DNA of 64,000 bases from Kocuria sp. (GTDB lineage Bacteria > Actinomycetota > Actinomycetes > Actinomycetales > Micrococcaceae), in the NCBI RefSeq assembly GCF_030538595.1, contig NZ_JAUNTS010000003.1, positions 198,171 through 262,170 on the forward strand, written 5' to 3'. How positions within the stretch are numbered: the stretch's first letter is position 1; every line of letters begins with the position of its first letter. Positions 41,667-49,760 of the stretch are shown one piece after another. Both the position numbers and the translations under genes were made by a program. The notes under the pieces are model-generated. The model was not told where the DNA came from. It made no database searches and saw nothing but the letters and a program-made list of their open reading frames with translations.

Positions 41667-43346
41667 TCAGGCGGATGCCGGGGCGCCGAACTTGATTGGC
41701 AGCAGCGCGTCCGGGTGCGGCGTCAGCATGGCGGCGTACCCGTAGGCGGCGATGTCGTGGGACAGGTTCAGGGGCTGGTTGGCCTGGAGGCGGAACGGGG
41801 CGCCGGGGGATTCCCGGAACTCGAAGGCCATGGGGTCCAGGAACAACGCCCGCCCGGTGGTGCCGGAGAGCAGCCGGACCGGGACGTTGAGCAGGTTGCC
41901 CTCGATCTGGGGCAGGTTCAGGGTGCCGACGACGTTGGCGGTGCCGGTGCCCTGGTGTACGGAGAGCAGCGGGCGCCCATCGGTCCCGGCCTCGGAGGCC
42001 AGCGCCTTGAACACGTCGCCGGACAGGGCCAGCTCGGTGTAGCTGTACACGCTGCCCTCGTAGTGCTCGGCGGCGTCCACAATCGCGGTGATCCAGTCGA
42101 ACGCGCCGGGGTCAGCGGGCATGGTCAGCACCTTGTCCCCACCGGCTGCAAGAATCCGGTCGAGCTCGGCCACCACGTGGGCGGCCATAGCCTGATCCGT
42201 TTCCTCGGCGTAGGCGTACACCATGTCAGCGAAAATCGCTGCAATCTCATCGGTAGGCATACGGTCAATGACCTGTTGGGACAGGGTTTCGGCGCCGCCG
42301 AAGGTCCGCACGGGCGCGGTCTTGGTGGTCACGGACCGGCCGGAGCCCTTGACCAGCGGGTCAAGTTCCTTCTTCTGCTCGGCCACACGCGCGTGGGACT
42401 CTCGGCGGATGTAGGACACGCTCATGCCGTCATCGGGCAGCGGCTTGGTGGTGAACCGGTTGATCCACTTGCGGCGGGCGGCGACCTTCTTGGTCAGATC
42501 ACCAATGAAGCCCGGTGCTTGTGAGAGGTGGTCTAGCGGGATGTCACCGGTCACCACGTTACGGTACAGGGCGGTGGCCACGGCCTTACGTTCGGCGTCG
42601 GTGCGGTCGGAGACCAGGGCCTTCAGGAAGTCACCGGCGGAACGGAACTCGGTGGCGGCGGAGAGGTCCGGGCCGGTGGGGGTGCCGGTGGAGGCCGCGC
42701 CGAGCTGCGCGCGGCGGATGTCGTCGGACAGGTCAGCGCGCAGCGACTCGGCGAAGGTGTCCAGGTCGGTGGAGCGGATCAGATCGGCGGGCAGCTCAAC
42801 CTTGGGGGTGTCAGGCATGGGGTTCTCCTTGTGTGCGTGTTCGGCTGCGCGAACGGATGTGATGGTGGCTGTTTCGTAGGCGGGGAAGGGCACCAGGCTG
42901 TATTCCCGGACCCTGACCTTGGTGTGAACGATCAGGGGGGTGTTGTGGTCGTCGTCGTGTTCTTCTCGCCATTCCAGGGGCTCGAAGCCGATGGACAGGG
43001 AACGGATCACGCCGTCACGGGCCAGGGTCAGGGCCTCGTCCGCTGTGGGAACCTCGGAGAGTTTCAGCGTGACTTCCCGGCCGGTGTCGGTCTCGGTGGC
43101 GGCGGTCAGTAGCCCGATGGGGTCACGGTGGCGGTAGTAGGCCAGCGCGTCGGCGTCGTCGTCACAGGCACCGGGCTCGAACCGTTCCCGGAACCATGGG
43201 GTCACTAGTTCCTCGCCGTAGGGCACGCCGATGCCGGTCACGGTGCGGGTGTCGGTGTCGGCGGTAGCGGCGCGCACGCGCACGGCGGTGAGATCGCGGC
43301 GGGCTAGGTCTTGGCCTCGGGTCAGGTCGTTGAGTGTCAGGGTCAC
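41667..43346 (-). CDS. Fused HK97-type prohead protease and major capsid protein
   Basis: A 559-residue fusion. Residues 1 to about 170 are a prohead protease (VTGIGVPYGEELVTPWF, YYRHRDPIGLL, VIRSLSIGFEPLEW, VREYSLVPFPAYETATI), where RHR and the SLSIGF serine fit the His-Ser centre. Residues about 177-559 are the capsid subunit with a helical delta-like segment (STDLDTFAESLRADL) and the HK97 fold (KWINRFTTKPLPDDG, LTMPADPGAFDWI, LNVPVRLLSGTTGRALFL). An internal ATG at 42818 has an ideal AAGGAG site, so free capsid protein could also be made. Confidence 0.93.
   Translation of the reverse strand: MTLTLNDLTRGQDLARRDLTAVRVRAATADTDTRTVTGIGVPYGEELVTPWFRERFEPGACDDDADALAYYRHRDPIGLLTAATETDTGREVTLKLSEVPTADEALTLARDGVIRSLSIGFEPLEWREEHDDDHNTPLIVHTKVRVREYSLVPFPAYETATITSVRAAEHAHKENPMPDTPKVELPADLIRSTDLDTFAESLRADLSDDIRRAQLGAASTGTPTGPDLSAATEFRSAGDFLKALVSDRTDAERKAVATALYRNVVTGDIPLDHLSQAPGFIGDLTKKVAARRKWINRFTTKPLPDDGMSVSYIRRESHARVAEQKKELDPLVKGSGRSVTTKTAPVRTFGGAETLSQQVIDRMPTDEIAAIFADMVYAYAEETDQAMAAHVVAELDRILAAGGDKVLTMPADPGAFDWITAIVDAAEHYEGSVYSYTELALSGDVFKALASEAGTDGRPLLSVHQGTGTANVVGTLNLPQIEGNLLNVPVRLLSGTTGRALFLDPMAFEFRESPGAPFRLQANQPLNLSHDIAAYGYAAMLTPHPDALLPIKFGAPASA
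42816..42830 (-). promoter_or_regulatory. Internal ribosome binding site and start for the capsid half
   Basis: Minus strand AAGGAG, 6 bp, ATG, in frame with the fusion at codon 177, exactly at the protease-capsid junction (start of MPDTPKVELP). It would give a separate 383-residue capsid protein in excess over the fusion. Confidence 0.75.
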
Positions 43347-44581
43347 AGTGCTGTGTCCTTACGGGTGCGTGATGACTGGTTGGCGGTGGTGATCCGGTCG
43401 CGCTGCGCCTCGGTGAGCGGTGGCAGGTCTTCATGGGCGCGGGCTTCATCGGGGTCAAGCCACCCGGCGCGGATGCCGATTTCGTGGGCCTGGTAGCGGG
43501 TCAGCGTGTCCGAGCGCAGCAGGGCGTCCAGGTTGAACCGCACGGTCTGACCAGCAGGGGCGAGCTTGGTCAGGGTTTCCTCGATCTTGCGCAGATAGGC
43601 AATGAGGGTGAACCTCACGAACGCCAACCATTCCTGTTCCACGTTGGAGTAGGTGAGACTGTTGCCGTCCAGGCTGACTAGCATCAACGATGACGGGACG
43701 CCGAACAGGCGGGCCACGTCGGTCACCGTGAATTTGCGGACTTCCAGCCATTGCGCATCTTTGGGGTTGAGGAACAGGGGCGTGTAGGACAGGCCCTTTC
43801 CCAGCACGCGGATACCGGCCGGGTTGGAGTTGTCCCGGTCGCGGAACTGCCCGGTGTCGCGGTCGTAGTGGTTCCAGTCGTCACGCCATTGCTGCGCGTC
43901 AGCGGCGGTGAGGGGCTGGTCAGATTTCAGGATCGCGTTGGGGTGTCCGGCGCCGTTGAACCAGTTACCGGCGTATTCCCGCAGGTCAGTGGCGAATCCG
44001 AGTTCTGTGCGGGCGGCTTGGATGGGTCCGAAGCCGCGTAGCGTGTTGACGCCGCGCATCAGGGTTTGGTGGTCGAAGTCCTCGGCGGAGAACTTTCGGC
44101 CGTCGTGGTGGTAGGTGATGACGCGGGTGCGGTCATCACGGGAGACCTGCACCATGGTCGGGTCCACTATGCGGAGGTCCACGATTTCGTTGCCAACGCG
44201 GTGGCGGTAGATGAACAGCTCCCCGGTGGTCATCAGGGACATGACCGCTTGCCCGATGAAGTCGGATCGGTCCATCTCCAGGGAGGGGCGGCGGATCAGC
44301 CGGGGCACGGCCTCACCGGTGAGCTGCACGCCTTGGCGCTGCACTACCAGTGGGAGCTGGAGCGCTGCGGTTTGCATGACCTGCACGGCGCGAAAAACGG
44401 GGATCAGGCCCAGGGGGTTGCGGTCCCCGGCTGCGCGGGCGGGTGCGGGGGACCGGGTGAGATACACCGGGGTTGCGCGTGAGGCCCCATCGGGGGAGGG
44501 CTGCGCGGGCAGCTCAGCACGGGTAGCGGCTACGGGCTGCGCCTCGTAGCTCCCATCGGGCTGTTTCCGGTAGATCGTCAC
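43343..44581 (-). CDS. HK97-type portal protein
   Basis: A 412-residue portal. Motifs include NPLGLIPVFRAVQVMQTAAL, RPSLEMDRSDFIGQAVMSLM, GELFIYRHR, PLFLNPKDAQWLEVRKFT, VARLFGVPSSL and NSLTYSNVEQEWLAFVRFTL. It forms the dodecameric DNA gate of the capsid. It overlaps the capsid-fusion gene by 4 bp and lies just after the terminase gene. Confidence 0.93.
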   Translation of the reverse strand: MTIYRKQPDGSYEAQPVAATRAELPAQPSPDGASRATPVYLTRSPAPARAAGDRNPLGLIPVFRAVQVMQTAALQLPLVVQRQGVQLTGEAVPRLIRRPSLEMDRSDFIGQAVMSLMTTGELFIYRHRVGNEIVDLRIVDPTMVQVSRDDRTRVITYHHDGRKFSAEDFDHQTLMRGVNTLRGFGPIQAARTELGFATDLREYAGNWFNGAGHPNAILKSDQPLTAADAQQWRDDWNHYDRDTGQFRDRDNSNPAGIRVLGKGLSYTPLFLNPKDAQWLEVRKFTVTDVARLFGVPSSLMLVSLDGNSLTYSNVEQEWLAFVRFTLIAYLRKIEETLTKLAPAGQTVRFNLDALLRSDTLTRYQAHEIGIRAGWLDPDEARAHEDLPPLTEAQRDRITTANQSSRTRKDTAL

Positions 44582-44665
44582 AGCACAGATGTGACACCGT
44601 GCCCGGCTGGTTTGTCACAGGTGACGGGGCGCGGCGGGGCCGCCAGGGGACGCGTGGGGCGGGGG

Positions 44666-46105
44666 TCATGCGAACAGTTGGAGGCCGTAGGACTCGGGGG
44701 CGTGGTCGTGGGCGTAGGCTCCGACCGCTGCGGCTATGAGGTTCGGGATCGGCCGGGATGAGTGGTCACGGGAGAGGCGGGCCACGCCGTTGGTGGTGCG
44801 GACCTGCGCGGCGGCGATTTCGTCGCGGAAGGCGTCCACGGCTTCCCCGGTTTCGGTGGTCACGGGGACGTGGCGGATGGTCTGGTCATCACGTGCGGCC
44901 GAGATGAGGCCCTCGGATGCCTGCCCGAACTCTGCCATGGTCAGCCGCCGCACGGTGTGGCCACGGTCCTCCAGGTCGGTGGCGTGGCGGGCCACGGGTC
45001 CAGCGCCGTCACAGACCAGCTCGACCCCCCAGGCGGTGGCGAGTTCGGAGGCGAAGGGCACCAGCCAGGCTGTGCCGGGGGCTGAGTGCACGGTGCGGAT
45101 GACCTGGTGACCGGTGTCGTTGCGCCACGCGGCGACGACGGCGGCTGCGGCGTTGTCTGGGGCGGCCTCGAAGGCGAGTGTGACCTCGGAGGTGTCAGCC
45201 GGTGGTTCCTCCCACGGGGATGCCAGCGCGTCCCAGTCGTCCAGGTCGATCAGCGTGGTCTCAGCGAGCACCAGCCGGTTGGCGTAGGCGCGGATGAACT
45301 CGGCTTTGGGGAGGCGGGTTTCACGCTGGATGTCTTCCTCGGCGATGGTGTTGCCCAGGGCGGGGTGATAGCGCCACCAGGTGGCGGGGTCGTACACGTC
45401 AGCCCCATCAGGTGCCGAGTACTCGATGACGCACATGGTGGGGTCATCGGCCGCTGCGGCCAGCTTGTCGTTCATGAACGTGCTGTCTGCGGTGCCTTTG
45501 GTGCTGATCCACCACAGCTGTGAGCGTGAGCCCAGTGTGATCTGACCGGGGGACGCGGCCCCCTCCAACGCGGTCCCAAGGTCGGTGTCGTACTTCCAAA
45601 ACTCGTCAAACGTGACCAGCCAGGGGGTTTCGCCGTGTAGCGCGGACTTGGTGGGTGCGAAGTGCAGCAGGGAGGCGCCGTTACCGGGGACCAGCAGCCC
45701 GGAGCCTCCAGCGGCGCGCACGGGCTTGAACAGGTACCGGGCGGGGGAAGCGACCACCAGGTCAATGAGGGCGCCCATGCGTTTGCGGGCGTCCTTCCCG
45801 GTCTGCGCGGTGAAGAACGCGGATGACCGGGGGCGGGTCATCACGCGGTGGCACTGGACAGGCCCTACCAGCGTGGTCTTGCCGGACTGCCGGGGCACGG
45901 TGATGATGACCTCACGGTAGCGGTAGCGGCGCTGCCCGGAGGCGTCTAGCCGGTACTCGGTGGCGACGTCCACGGCCTTGCGCTGCCAGGGCATCAGCTC
46001 CACGCCCATCAGCCCGGCCACACGCGCGATTTCCCCGCCCTCGGTCAGCCAAGACGGATCGCGGGCGGGGTGGTGGGTGGCTGGTGGCAGGTGGGTGAAG
46101 GCCAT
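44666..46105 (-). CDS. terL: Terminase large subunit
   Basis: A 479-residue packaging motor. The ATPase part has MPWQRKAVDVATEYRLDA, the Walker A-like VPRQSGKTTLVG and the Walker B-like WLVTFDEFW. The nuclease part shows EVTLAFEAAPDNAAAAVVAA, VELVCDGAGPVA and the C-terminal Asp-containing segments. It cuts and pumps phage DNA into the prohead through the portal encoded next to it. Confidence 0.93.
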   Translation of the reverse strand: MAFTHLPPATHHPARDPSWLTEGGEIARVAGLMGVELMPWQRKAVDVATEYRLDASGQRRYRYREVIITVPRQSGKTTLVGPVQCHRVMTRPRSSAFFTAQTGKDARKRMGALIDLVVASPARYLFKPVRAAGGSGLLVPGNGASLLHFAPTKSALHGETPWLVTFDEFWKYDTDLGTALEGAASPGQITLGSRSQLWWISTKGTADSTFMNDKLAAAADDPTMCVIEYSAPDGADVYDPATWWRYHPALGNTIAEEDIQRETRLPKAEFIRAYANRLVLAETTLIDLDDWDALASPWEEPPADTSEVTLAFEAAPDNAAAAVVAAWRNDTGHQVIRTVHSAPGTAWLVPFASELATAWGVELVCDGAGPVARHATDLEDRGHTVRRLTMAEFGQASEGLISAARDDQTIRHVPVTTETGEAVDAFRDEIAAAQVRTTNGVARLSRDHSSRPIPNLIAAAVGAYAHDHAPESYGLQLFA

Positions 46106-46109
46106 GCGG

Positions 46110-46517
46110 TCAGCTGATTTCGCCCTGCACGGCCGCTAGCGCACGGTCCAAATCGTCGGTGGCTACCTGGTCCACCTGCGGCAGGTTCTCCAGGATCGCG
46201 TTCAGTGCGGTAATGAGCTGCGCTTTCCCGTAAGCCTTGCCGCTGGTGAGGTTTTCCAGGTCGATTTCCTGCGCTGTGACAATGGCCAGGGCCACCACGC
46301 CGTTGTGGTGCGGGTGCAGCACGTCGGCCTCCTGGAGCGCTGCGACTTGCTGGCGTACACCGGCCTCGACGGGGCCGGGCTGACCGGATCGTGTGGGCCG
46401 TGGCGGGGATACCGGGAAATAAGCTTGGCCGTGACGGTCCTCGGAAATCATGGCGTCTGATCCGGTACGATTCGGCGCGTTTTCCTGGGGTGCTGTGGGG
46501 GGTTTTTCCTGGCTCAT
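46110..46517 (-). CDS. Terminase small subunit-like protein
   Basis: About 135 residues when started at the ATG 46517 (no strong ribosome binding site; ATG 46451 is an alternative). The C-terminal half is helical (RQQVAALQEADVLHPHHNGVV, ALIVTAQEIDL-like, AYGKAQLITALNAILENL; read in pieces) and recalls P27-type small terminases. It lies 4 bp upstream of terL, the usual place of the DNA-recognition subunit. Confidence 0.65.
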   Translation of the reverse strand: MSQEKPPTAPQENAPNRTGSDAMISEDRHGQAYFPVSPPRPTRSGQPGPVEAGVRQQVAALQEADVLHPHHNGVVALAIVTAQEIDLENLTSGKAYGKAQLITALNAILENLPQVDQVATDDLDRALAAVQGEIS

Positions 46518-46548
46518 TTTCGTTGTTTTTCTGTGTTTAGATTTTTTG

Positions 46549-46863
46549 TTAGTGGTCTGGTGAGTGAATGGACACGGGGCGCGGGGTGGCGGTGGCCCCC
46601 GCACCACGGAAAAACGATGCACCGTGCACAACTTTGCTTGTCACATCACGATTACCACGCGAGTAGTTACAGGTGGCGTGCGCTGGCCCGAGATTCCACG
46701 TGTCATGTGTTCCTCCTTTGCTTTGTGCTTGCTTGTGCTCAACAGTTGCATCACTCAACTCTGTGATCTTTAACCCACAGATACAACACACATAATCATC
46801 ACGCACAAGCAGCGCTAACAAGATGGAACGACGACGACGATAAGGCAACTGAGACCAACGCAC
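46549..46863 (-). CDS. HNH endonuclease
   Basis: About 104 residues from the GTG at 46863; the open frame runs further upstream through the neighbouring gene. YVCCICGLKITELSDATVEH, GGTHDTWNLGPAHATCNYSR carry the HNH core (His-Asn-His equivalents) and a CxxC plus C zinc site. HNH proteins beside the terminase genes are common in HK97-type phages and assist cutting of the packaging end. Confidence 0.82.
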   Translation of the reverse strand: MRWSQLPYRRRRSILLALLVRDDYVCCICGLKITELSDATVEHKQAQSKGGTHDTWNLGPAHATCNYSRGNRDVTSKVVHGASFFRGAGATATPRPVSIHSPDH

Positions 46864-46873
46864 GCGAACAATC

Positions 46874-47101
46874 TCAGTCTTTCGTGCTGGTCTTCTTACC
46901 AGCGTCAAGCCACGCCTGAACGTCACGGGGCTGGTAGCGGACCAGGCGGGAGCGACCCAGCGTGATGAACGCCGGGCCGTCACCGGACTGCCGCCACCGC
47001 TTTACGATGTCGGGGTGGACACCACACAGGGCTGCCACATCGGGGGTGGTCATCAGCCGGGCACGGGATGGGACAACGGGGGTGGGCTGCGGGGTGGTCA
47101 T
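46874..47101 (-). CDS. Helix-turn-helix protein, excisionase/MerR-like
   Basis: A 75-residue DNA-binding protein with LMTTPDVAALCGVHPDIVKR, WRQSGDGPAFITLG, RLVRYQPRDVQAWLD, the compact winged-helix form of phage Xis-like and AlpA-like regulators. Its start overlaps the stop of the upstream gene. Possible regulator of the late genes that begin immediately downstream. Confidence 0.7.
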   Translation of the reverse strand: MTTPQPTPVVPSRARLMTTPDVAALCGVHPDIVKRWRQSGDGPAFITLGRSRLVRYQPRDVQAWLDAGKKTSTKD

Positions 47102-47565
47102 CAGGCACCAACCCGGTGAGCGTCGGCCAGTACGGACTGCCAGACGTGTCTCGCCATGCGGATGGACTGGGGCGGCTTATGGTCGGCGGGCAGCAGGTCG
47201 GCCGCCATGGCCCACGCCACCGCGTCACCGACAGCACAGGCCAGCGCGTTGCGCTTGTGCCCAGCCAGCGTGTCATCCAAGCCAAGGTCAGTGGTCTCCA
47301 TCAGGTGGCTAGTGATCGCCTCGATAGCGGACAGCAGGCCCGTGCAGGCTGACACGCGCCCGGAGTCGAACAGTAGCCGGTAGTATTGCCGATCCTGCGG
47401 GGTGGGGGTGTGCAGCTCCGGGATGTCGTAGGCGTCCGCTATGGCCTCCAGCGCGCGATGGCCCATGTCTTTATCAGCGAAGGCTTGCAGGACGTACAGG
47501 CCACGGGTCACGGACTGCACGACAGGCGGCACGGTGGGGTGGTTCATGGTGATGGTGACGTGCAC
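47101..47565 (-). CDS. Phage early-region protein of unknown function
   Basis: A 154-residue helical protein (VQSVTRGLYVLQAFADKDMG, RVSACTGLLSAIEAITSHLM, GDAVAWAMAADLLPADHKPP). No domain is recognised. It overlaps the next gene by one base and has a weak ribosome binding site (GGAGATAACCC). Part of the tightly packed leftward early operon. Confidence 0.6.
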   Translation of the reverse strand: MHVTITMNHPTVPPVVQSVTRGLYVLQAFADKDMGHRALEAIADAYDIPELHTPTPQDRQYYRLLFDSGRVSACTGLLSAIEAITSHLMETTDLGLDDTLAGHKRNALACAVGDAVAWAMAADLLPADHKPPQSIRMARHVWQSVLADAHRVGA

Positions 47566-47568
47566 GGG

Positions 47569-47754
47569 TTATCTCCTGGTGAGTTGGGGTAGTTCGTTGT
47601 GGTCGGTCCAGGCCGTCACAGCCTTGTGGACCTCGCTGACGTGCAAGGTCTTGACGAAGCAGCGGGTGCCGTCGCGGAAGAAATGCACGGTGACGCATGA
47701 GGGGCGGGCGGATGCGACCAACCGCCAGGTGCGGGACAGCTCAGGGTGTGTCAT
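47569..47754 (-). CDS. Small phage protein of unknown function
   Basis: A 61-residue basic protein (MTHPELSRTWRLVASARPSC, FFRDGTRCFVKTLHVSEVHK). No domain is recognised. Its ATG overlaps the stop of the upstream gene (ATGA), which supports that it is translated. Confidence 0.55.
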   Translation of the reverse strand: MTHPELSRTWRLVASARPSCVTVHFFRDGTRCFVKTLHVSEVHKAVTAWTDHNELPQLTRR

Positions 47755-47918
47755 GGCGTGGGGGCCTGGTCGATGTGGCGGCCGGTGACGATGTAGTCCG
47801 CTAGGCGGATCACCAACGCCTCGGTAGCGTCCAGGTCCGGGCGCTGCGCGGGCGGCAGCAGGGACGTGACACAGGTAGTCGCCATGGCCACCGCGTCAGA
47901 GCGCTCTTGCGGGCTCAC
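47751..47918 (-). CDS. Small phage protein of unknown function
   Basis: About 55 residues from the GTG at 47918 (MSPQERSDAVAMATTCVTSL, ATEALVIRLADYIVTGRHID). The start is set by GGAGG 7 bp upstream and by the GTGA overlap with the preceding stop; the frame is open further upstream only as a shadow. Helical, function unknown. Confidence 0.55.
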   Translation of the reverse strand: MSPQERSDAVAMATTCVTSLLPPAQRPDLDATEALVIRLADYIVTGRHIDQAPTP

Positions 47919-48214
47919 AGGTCGCCCTCCTTGGTGGTCATCAGGCCCATGTTGTACATGCCGGGGGGTGTCTCCACGCCCGCGAGCTTGCACAGGTGGT
48001 CAGTGACGTGGCTGTTGAGGTCGGCCAGCACACTGAGCAGGTCCTCACGGGTCAGGGTCGCGTTAGGGTCTGGTTGTTCCTTCTCAATGAAGGCGGTGGC
48101 GGATTGGATCGTTTCCACGACACCGGCTAGGGCCATGGCAGCCCCGAACTTCTCCGGTCCGAGCCGGTCACGGCTAATCGTGACCGGGGTTACGCCGTCA
48201 GGGATGTTAGTCAC
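47915..48214 (-). CDS. Phage early-region protein of unknown function
   Basis: A 99-residue acidic helical protein (PVTISRDRLGPEKFGAAMAL, TLTREDLLSVLADLNSHVTD). No recognised domain. It overlaps both neighbours by 4 bp, so the whole block is translationally chained. Confidence 0.55.
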   Translation of the reverse strand: MTNIPDGVTPVTISRDRLGPEKFGAAMALAGVVETIQSATAFIEKEQPDPNATLTREDLLSVLADLNSHVTDHLCKLAGVETPPGMYNMGLMTTKEGDL

Positions 48215-48537
48215 AGCAATACTCCTTGGTTGGGGTCGGGTTCGTTGCAGGTGAAGGATTGTTGGCCGCGTGTGGTCCTGCGGCGCACGTGGTCATGGCC
48301 AGGACGGGCACAGGGGATGAAATAGGGGTCAGCGCCAGCGGACGCGCAGACCAGGCACAGGCGTTCGGTGCGGTGGCGGCGGTTAACCGCGCAGTGCCAA
48401 CACAGATCAGCACGGGCAAACTCGGTGGCGGCGGGGGTTGCGTGTCGGTCGTACGACCGGGCGGCCTCCCGCTTCACCTGTTCCCGCTGAGCTTCTTTCG
48501 TTGACCATCGTTGGCGGGCGCGGTCTTGGGCTGTCAT
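48211..48537 (-). CDS. Putative zinc-binding phage protein
   Basis: A 108-residue protein with a basic helical N-terminal third (RQRWSTKEAQREQVKREAAR) and a Cys/His-rich part: LCWHCAVNRRHRTERLCLVC then CARPGHDHVRRR and a final CNEP. The CxxC...CxxC spacing suggests a zinc ribbon that may bind nucleic acid or protein. AAGGAG lies 11 bp before the ATG. It is the first gene of the leftward block after a 495-bp non-coding stretch. Confidence 0.6.
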   Translation of the reverse strand: MTAQDRARQRWSTKEAQREQVKREAARSYDRHATPAATEFARADLCWHCAVNRRHRTERLCLVCASAGADPYFIPCARPGHDHVRRRTTRGQQSFTCNEPDPNQGVLL

Positions 48538-49032
48538 GGCCTGTGTTCTCCTTTCATCAGTGCCGGGGTTGGCGTGCGAGTCGGGTTGGCGTGCACCGGG
48601 CTACGGTGTGGGATCACGTGGGATTGGAGCCCCTGCGGGGCCTGTCCGGGAGCGGCCCCAACCTCCAGAAATTTCCCGGGATTTGTCGCCAGAATCCCCG
48701 CCTGGGCATGACTTAGGCCCGACCGGGTTACCGGGCCGGGTTAAATCACGCTCACCACTCCCATGGCCGTGGGTGCGGTGATCCGCTTATCCCCCCCTGC
48801 GGGGCCGTTCTGTTTGGTACAGGGCCGGTCTGGTCGATGTTTTGCGTCCCCCGCCCGCGCTGCGCTTCCAGGGACGTGCCCACATGAGTCCCCCGGAGCT
48901 ACCGGGGCCGTGAGCCGTGCTGTGTGTGGTGGCTTCTGAGCCCTCCCTTACGTGCTGTGTGTGGTGGCATAAACCGCTAGTGCCCTTGCAGCCCCTCCCG
49001 GCGTGATTTGGACGGGAGAGGCAGCAAAGGCA
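48538..49032. other. Non-coding prophage region
   Basis: No supported gene in about 440 bp. It contains GC-rich inverted repeats (GGCCCG and CGGGCC around 48717-48738), an 18-bp direct repeat (48916-48933 and 48951-48968) and the terminator of the upstream gene. It is the likely site of the promoter for the 48537 operon and possibly of a replication or regulatory site. Confidence 0.6.
48916..48968. repeat. 18-bp direct repeat pair
   Basis: CGTGCTGTGTGTGGTGGC occurs exactly at 48916-48933 and 48951-48968, a 35-bp period (about 3.3 helical turns). The spacing places both copies on nearly the same face of the helix, which fits a protein-binding pair such as a regulator or replication-initiator site. 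Confidence 0.7.
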
Positions 49033-49036
49033 CTAG
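48977..49036 (-). terminator. Terminator overlapping the stop of the 49033 gene
   Basis: 24-nt arms (48977-49000 and 49013-49036) pair with three mismatches around a 12-nt loop. It would end the short leftward transcript that starts next to the repressor. Confidence 0.75.
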
Positions 49037-49290
49037 GTGATGTTGAGGAAATTGCCGAGCTGGAAGAAACGGCGGGTGTCTGTGGCGGTGGCGCGGCCCG
49101 CATGTAGTTGGCTCAGCAAGCCGTCGTATTGGTGGCGGGCGTGCGCGCGGTCTACATAGGCCATGGCCTCAGACCAGGTGATGAAGGTCTGGACTGGGGG
49201 CATGAAAGCGGGACGGTAGTCGCGGCGGTCCAGGACCAGCCACGTGCCGGGATTAACACCAGCAACGACAGCGAACGGGGCGCGGGTCAC
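49033..49290 (-). CDS. Immediate-early phage protein of unknown function
   Basis: An 85-residue protein (APFAVVAGVNPGTWLVLDRR, FMPPVQTFITWSEAMAYVDR). No domain is recognised. Its GTG overlaps the TGA of the small membrane gene (GTGA). It is third in the first leftward transcript. Confidence 0.55.
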   Translation of the reverse strand: MTRAPFAVVAGVNPGTWLVLDRRDYRPAFMPPVQTFITWSEAMAYVDRAHARHQYDGLLSQLHAGRATATDTRRFFQLGNFLNIT

Positions 49291-49433
49291 CGGGTCACAG
49301 CCTCAATGAACGCGGCACGGGCAGCGCGCAACGCCCGGTAGACAAACGGCGCGGCCGCCAGTGCGCCGGGGATGGTCCCCACAAACACCACAAACGCCAC
49401 GACGTAGACCAGGACCAGGGCGATGGGGCTCAC
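49287..49433 (-). CDS. 48-residue small membrane protein (short, easily missed)
   Basis: GTG at 49433 to TGA at 49287. It encodes one or two membrane helices (MSPIALVLVYVVAFVVFVG, then PGALAAAPFVYR) and an amphipathic basic tail (ALRAARAAFIEAVTR). It has 4-bp GTGA overlaps with both the upstream excisionase-like gene and the downstream 49290 gene, which strongly supports translation. Its position in the first leftward operon next to the repressor suggests an early or superinfection role. Confidence 0.65.
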   Translation of the reverse strand: MSPIALVLVYVVAFVVFVGTIPGALAAAPFVYRALRAARAAFIEAVTR

Positions 49434-49657
49434 AGGTCATCACCGGCCTTGTGGTCCGCATACGCCTGCCGAGTCTCAAACGCCTCAATGTCAGCCGGGC
49501 GCACGTAGTAGCGTCCCTGATAAGAGTCGGGGATGAACGTGGCGGGGATAGCGCCTGAGTGAATCAGGTTGCGCAAGTGCTGCGGGGAGCAGTTAAGCCG
49601 CCGGGCTGCGGCGCCGGTGGTCAAGAGCCCGGTAGAAGATTCAACCGATGTTTGCAT
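49430..49657 (-). CDS. Cro/excisionase-like helix-turn-helix protein
   Basis: A 75-residue DNA-binding protein (LTTGAAARRLNCSPQHLRNL, IHSGAIPATFIPDS, GRYYVRPADIEAFETRQAY) of the MerR/Xis type. It is the first gene leftward and divergent from the repressor, the place of Cro or Cro/Xis in integration-dependent-immunity phages. The ATG has no ribosome binding site, and TATTAA lies 8 bp upstream, so the message is probably leaderless. Confidence 0.75.
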   Translation of the reverse strand: MQTSVESSTGLLTTGAAARRLNCSPQHLRNLIHSGAIPATFIPDSYQGRYYVRPADIEAFETRQAYADHKAGDDL

Positions 49658-49760
49658 GAGCCCATTTAATACCCCATCGGGTGATTGTGCAACCAGTGGG
49701 CCTATATATGCGTTTCACTGGGAGCTTCCCGCAACGTTTGCATGTGCCTACACTGGGGGC
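49658..49760. promoter_or_regulatory. Divergent repressor/early promoter region with operator-like repeats
   Basis: Leftward: TTGCAC or GTTGCA (49687-49693), 15-16 bp and TATTAA (49671-49666), with ACCCCATCGGGT (49671-49682) in the spacer. Rightward: TACACT (49749-49754) 6 bp before the repressor ATG, giving a leaderless mRNA. CCAGTG (49693-49698), CACTGG (49716-49721) and CACTGG (49751-49756) are repeated half-sites; CACTGGGAGC and CACTGGGGGC are nearly the same 10-mer. These are likely repressor operators. Confidence 0.65.

Noticed and set aside
48511-48781. Plus-strand short frames in the prophage non-coding gap
   Set aside because: Overlapping frames in GC-rich DNA without ribosome binding site, motif or operon context.
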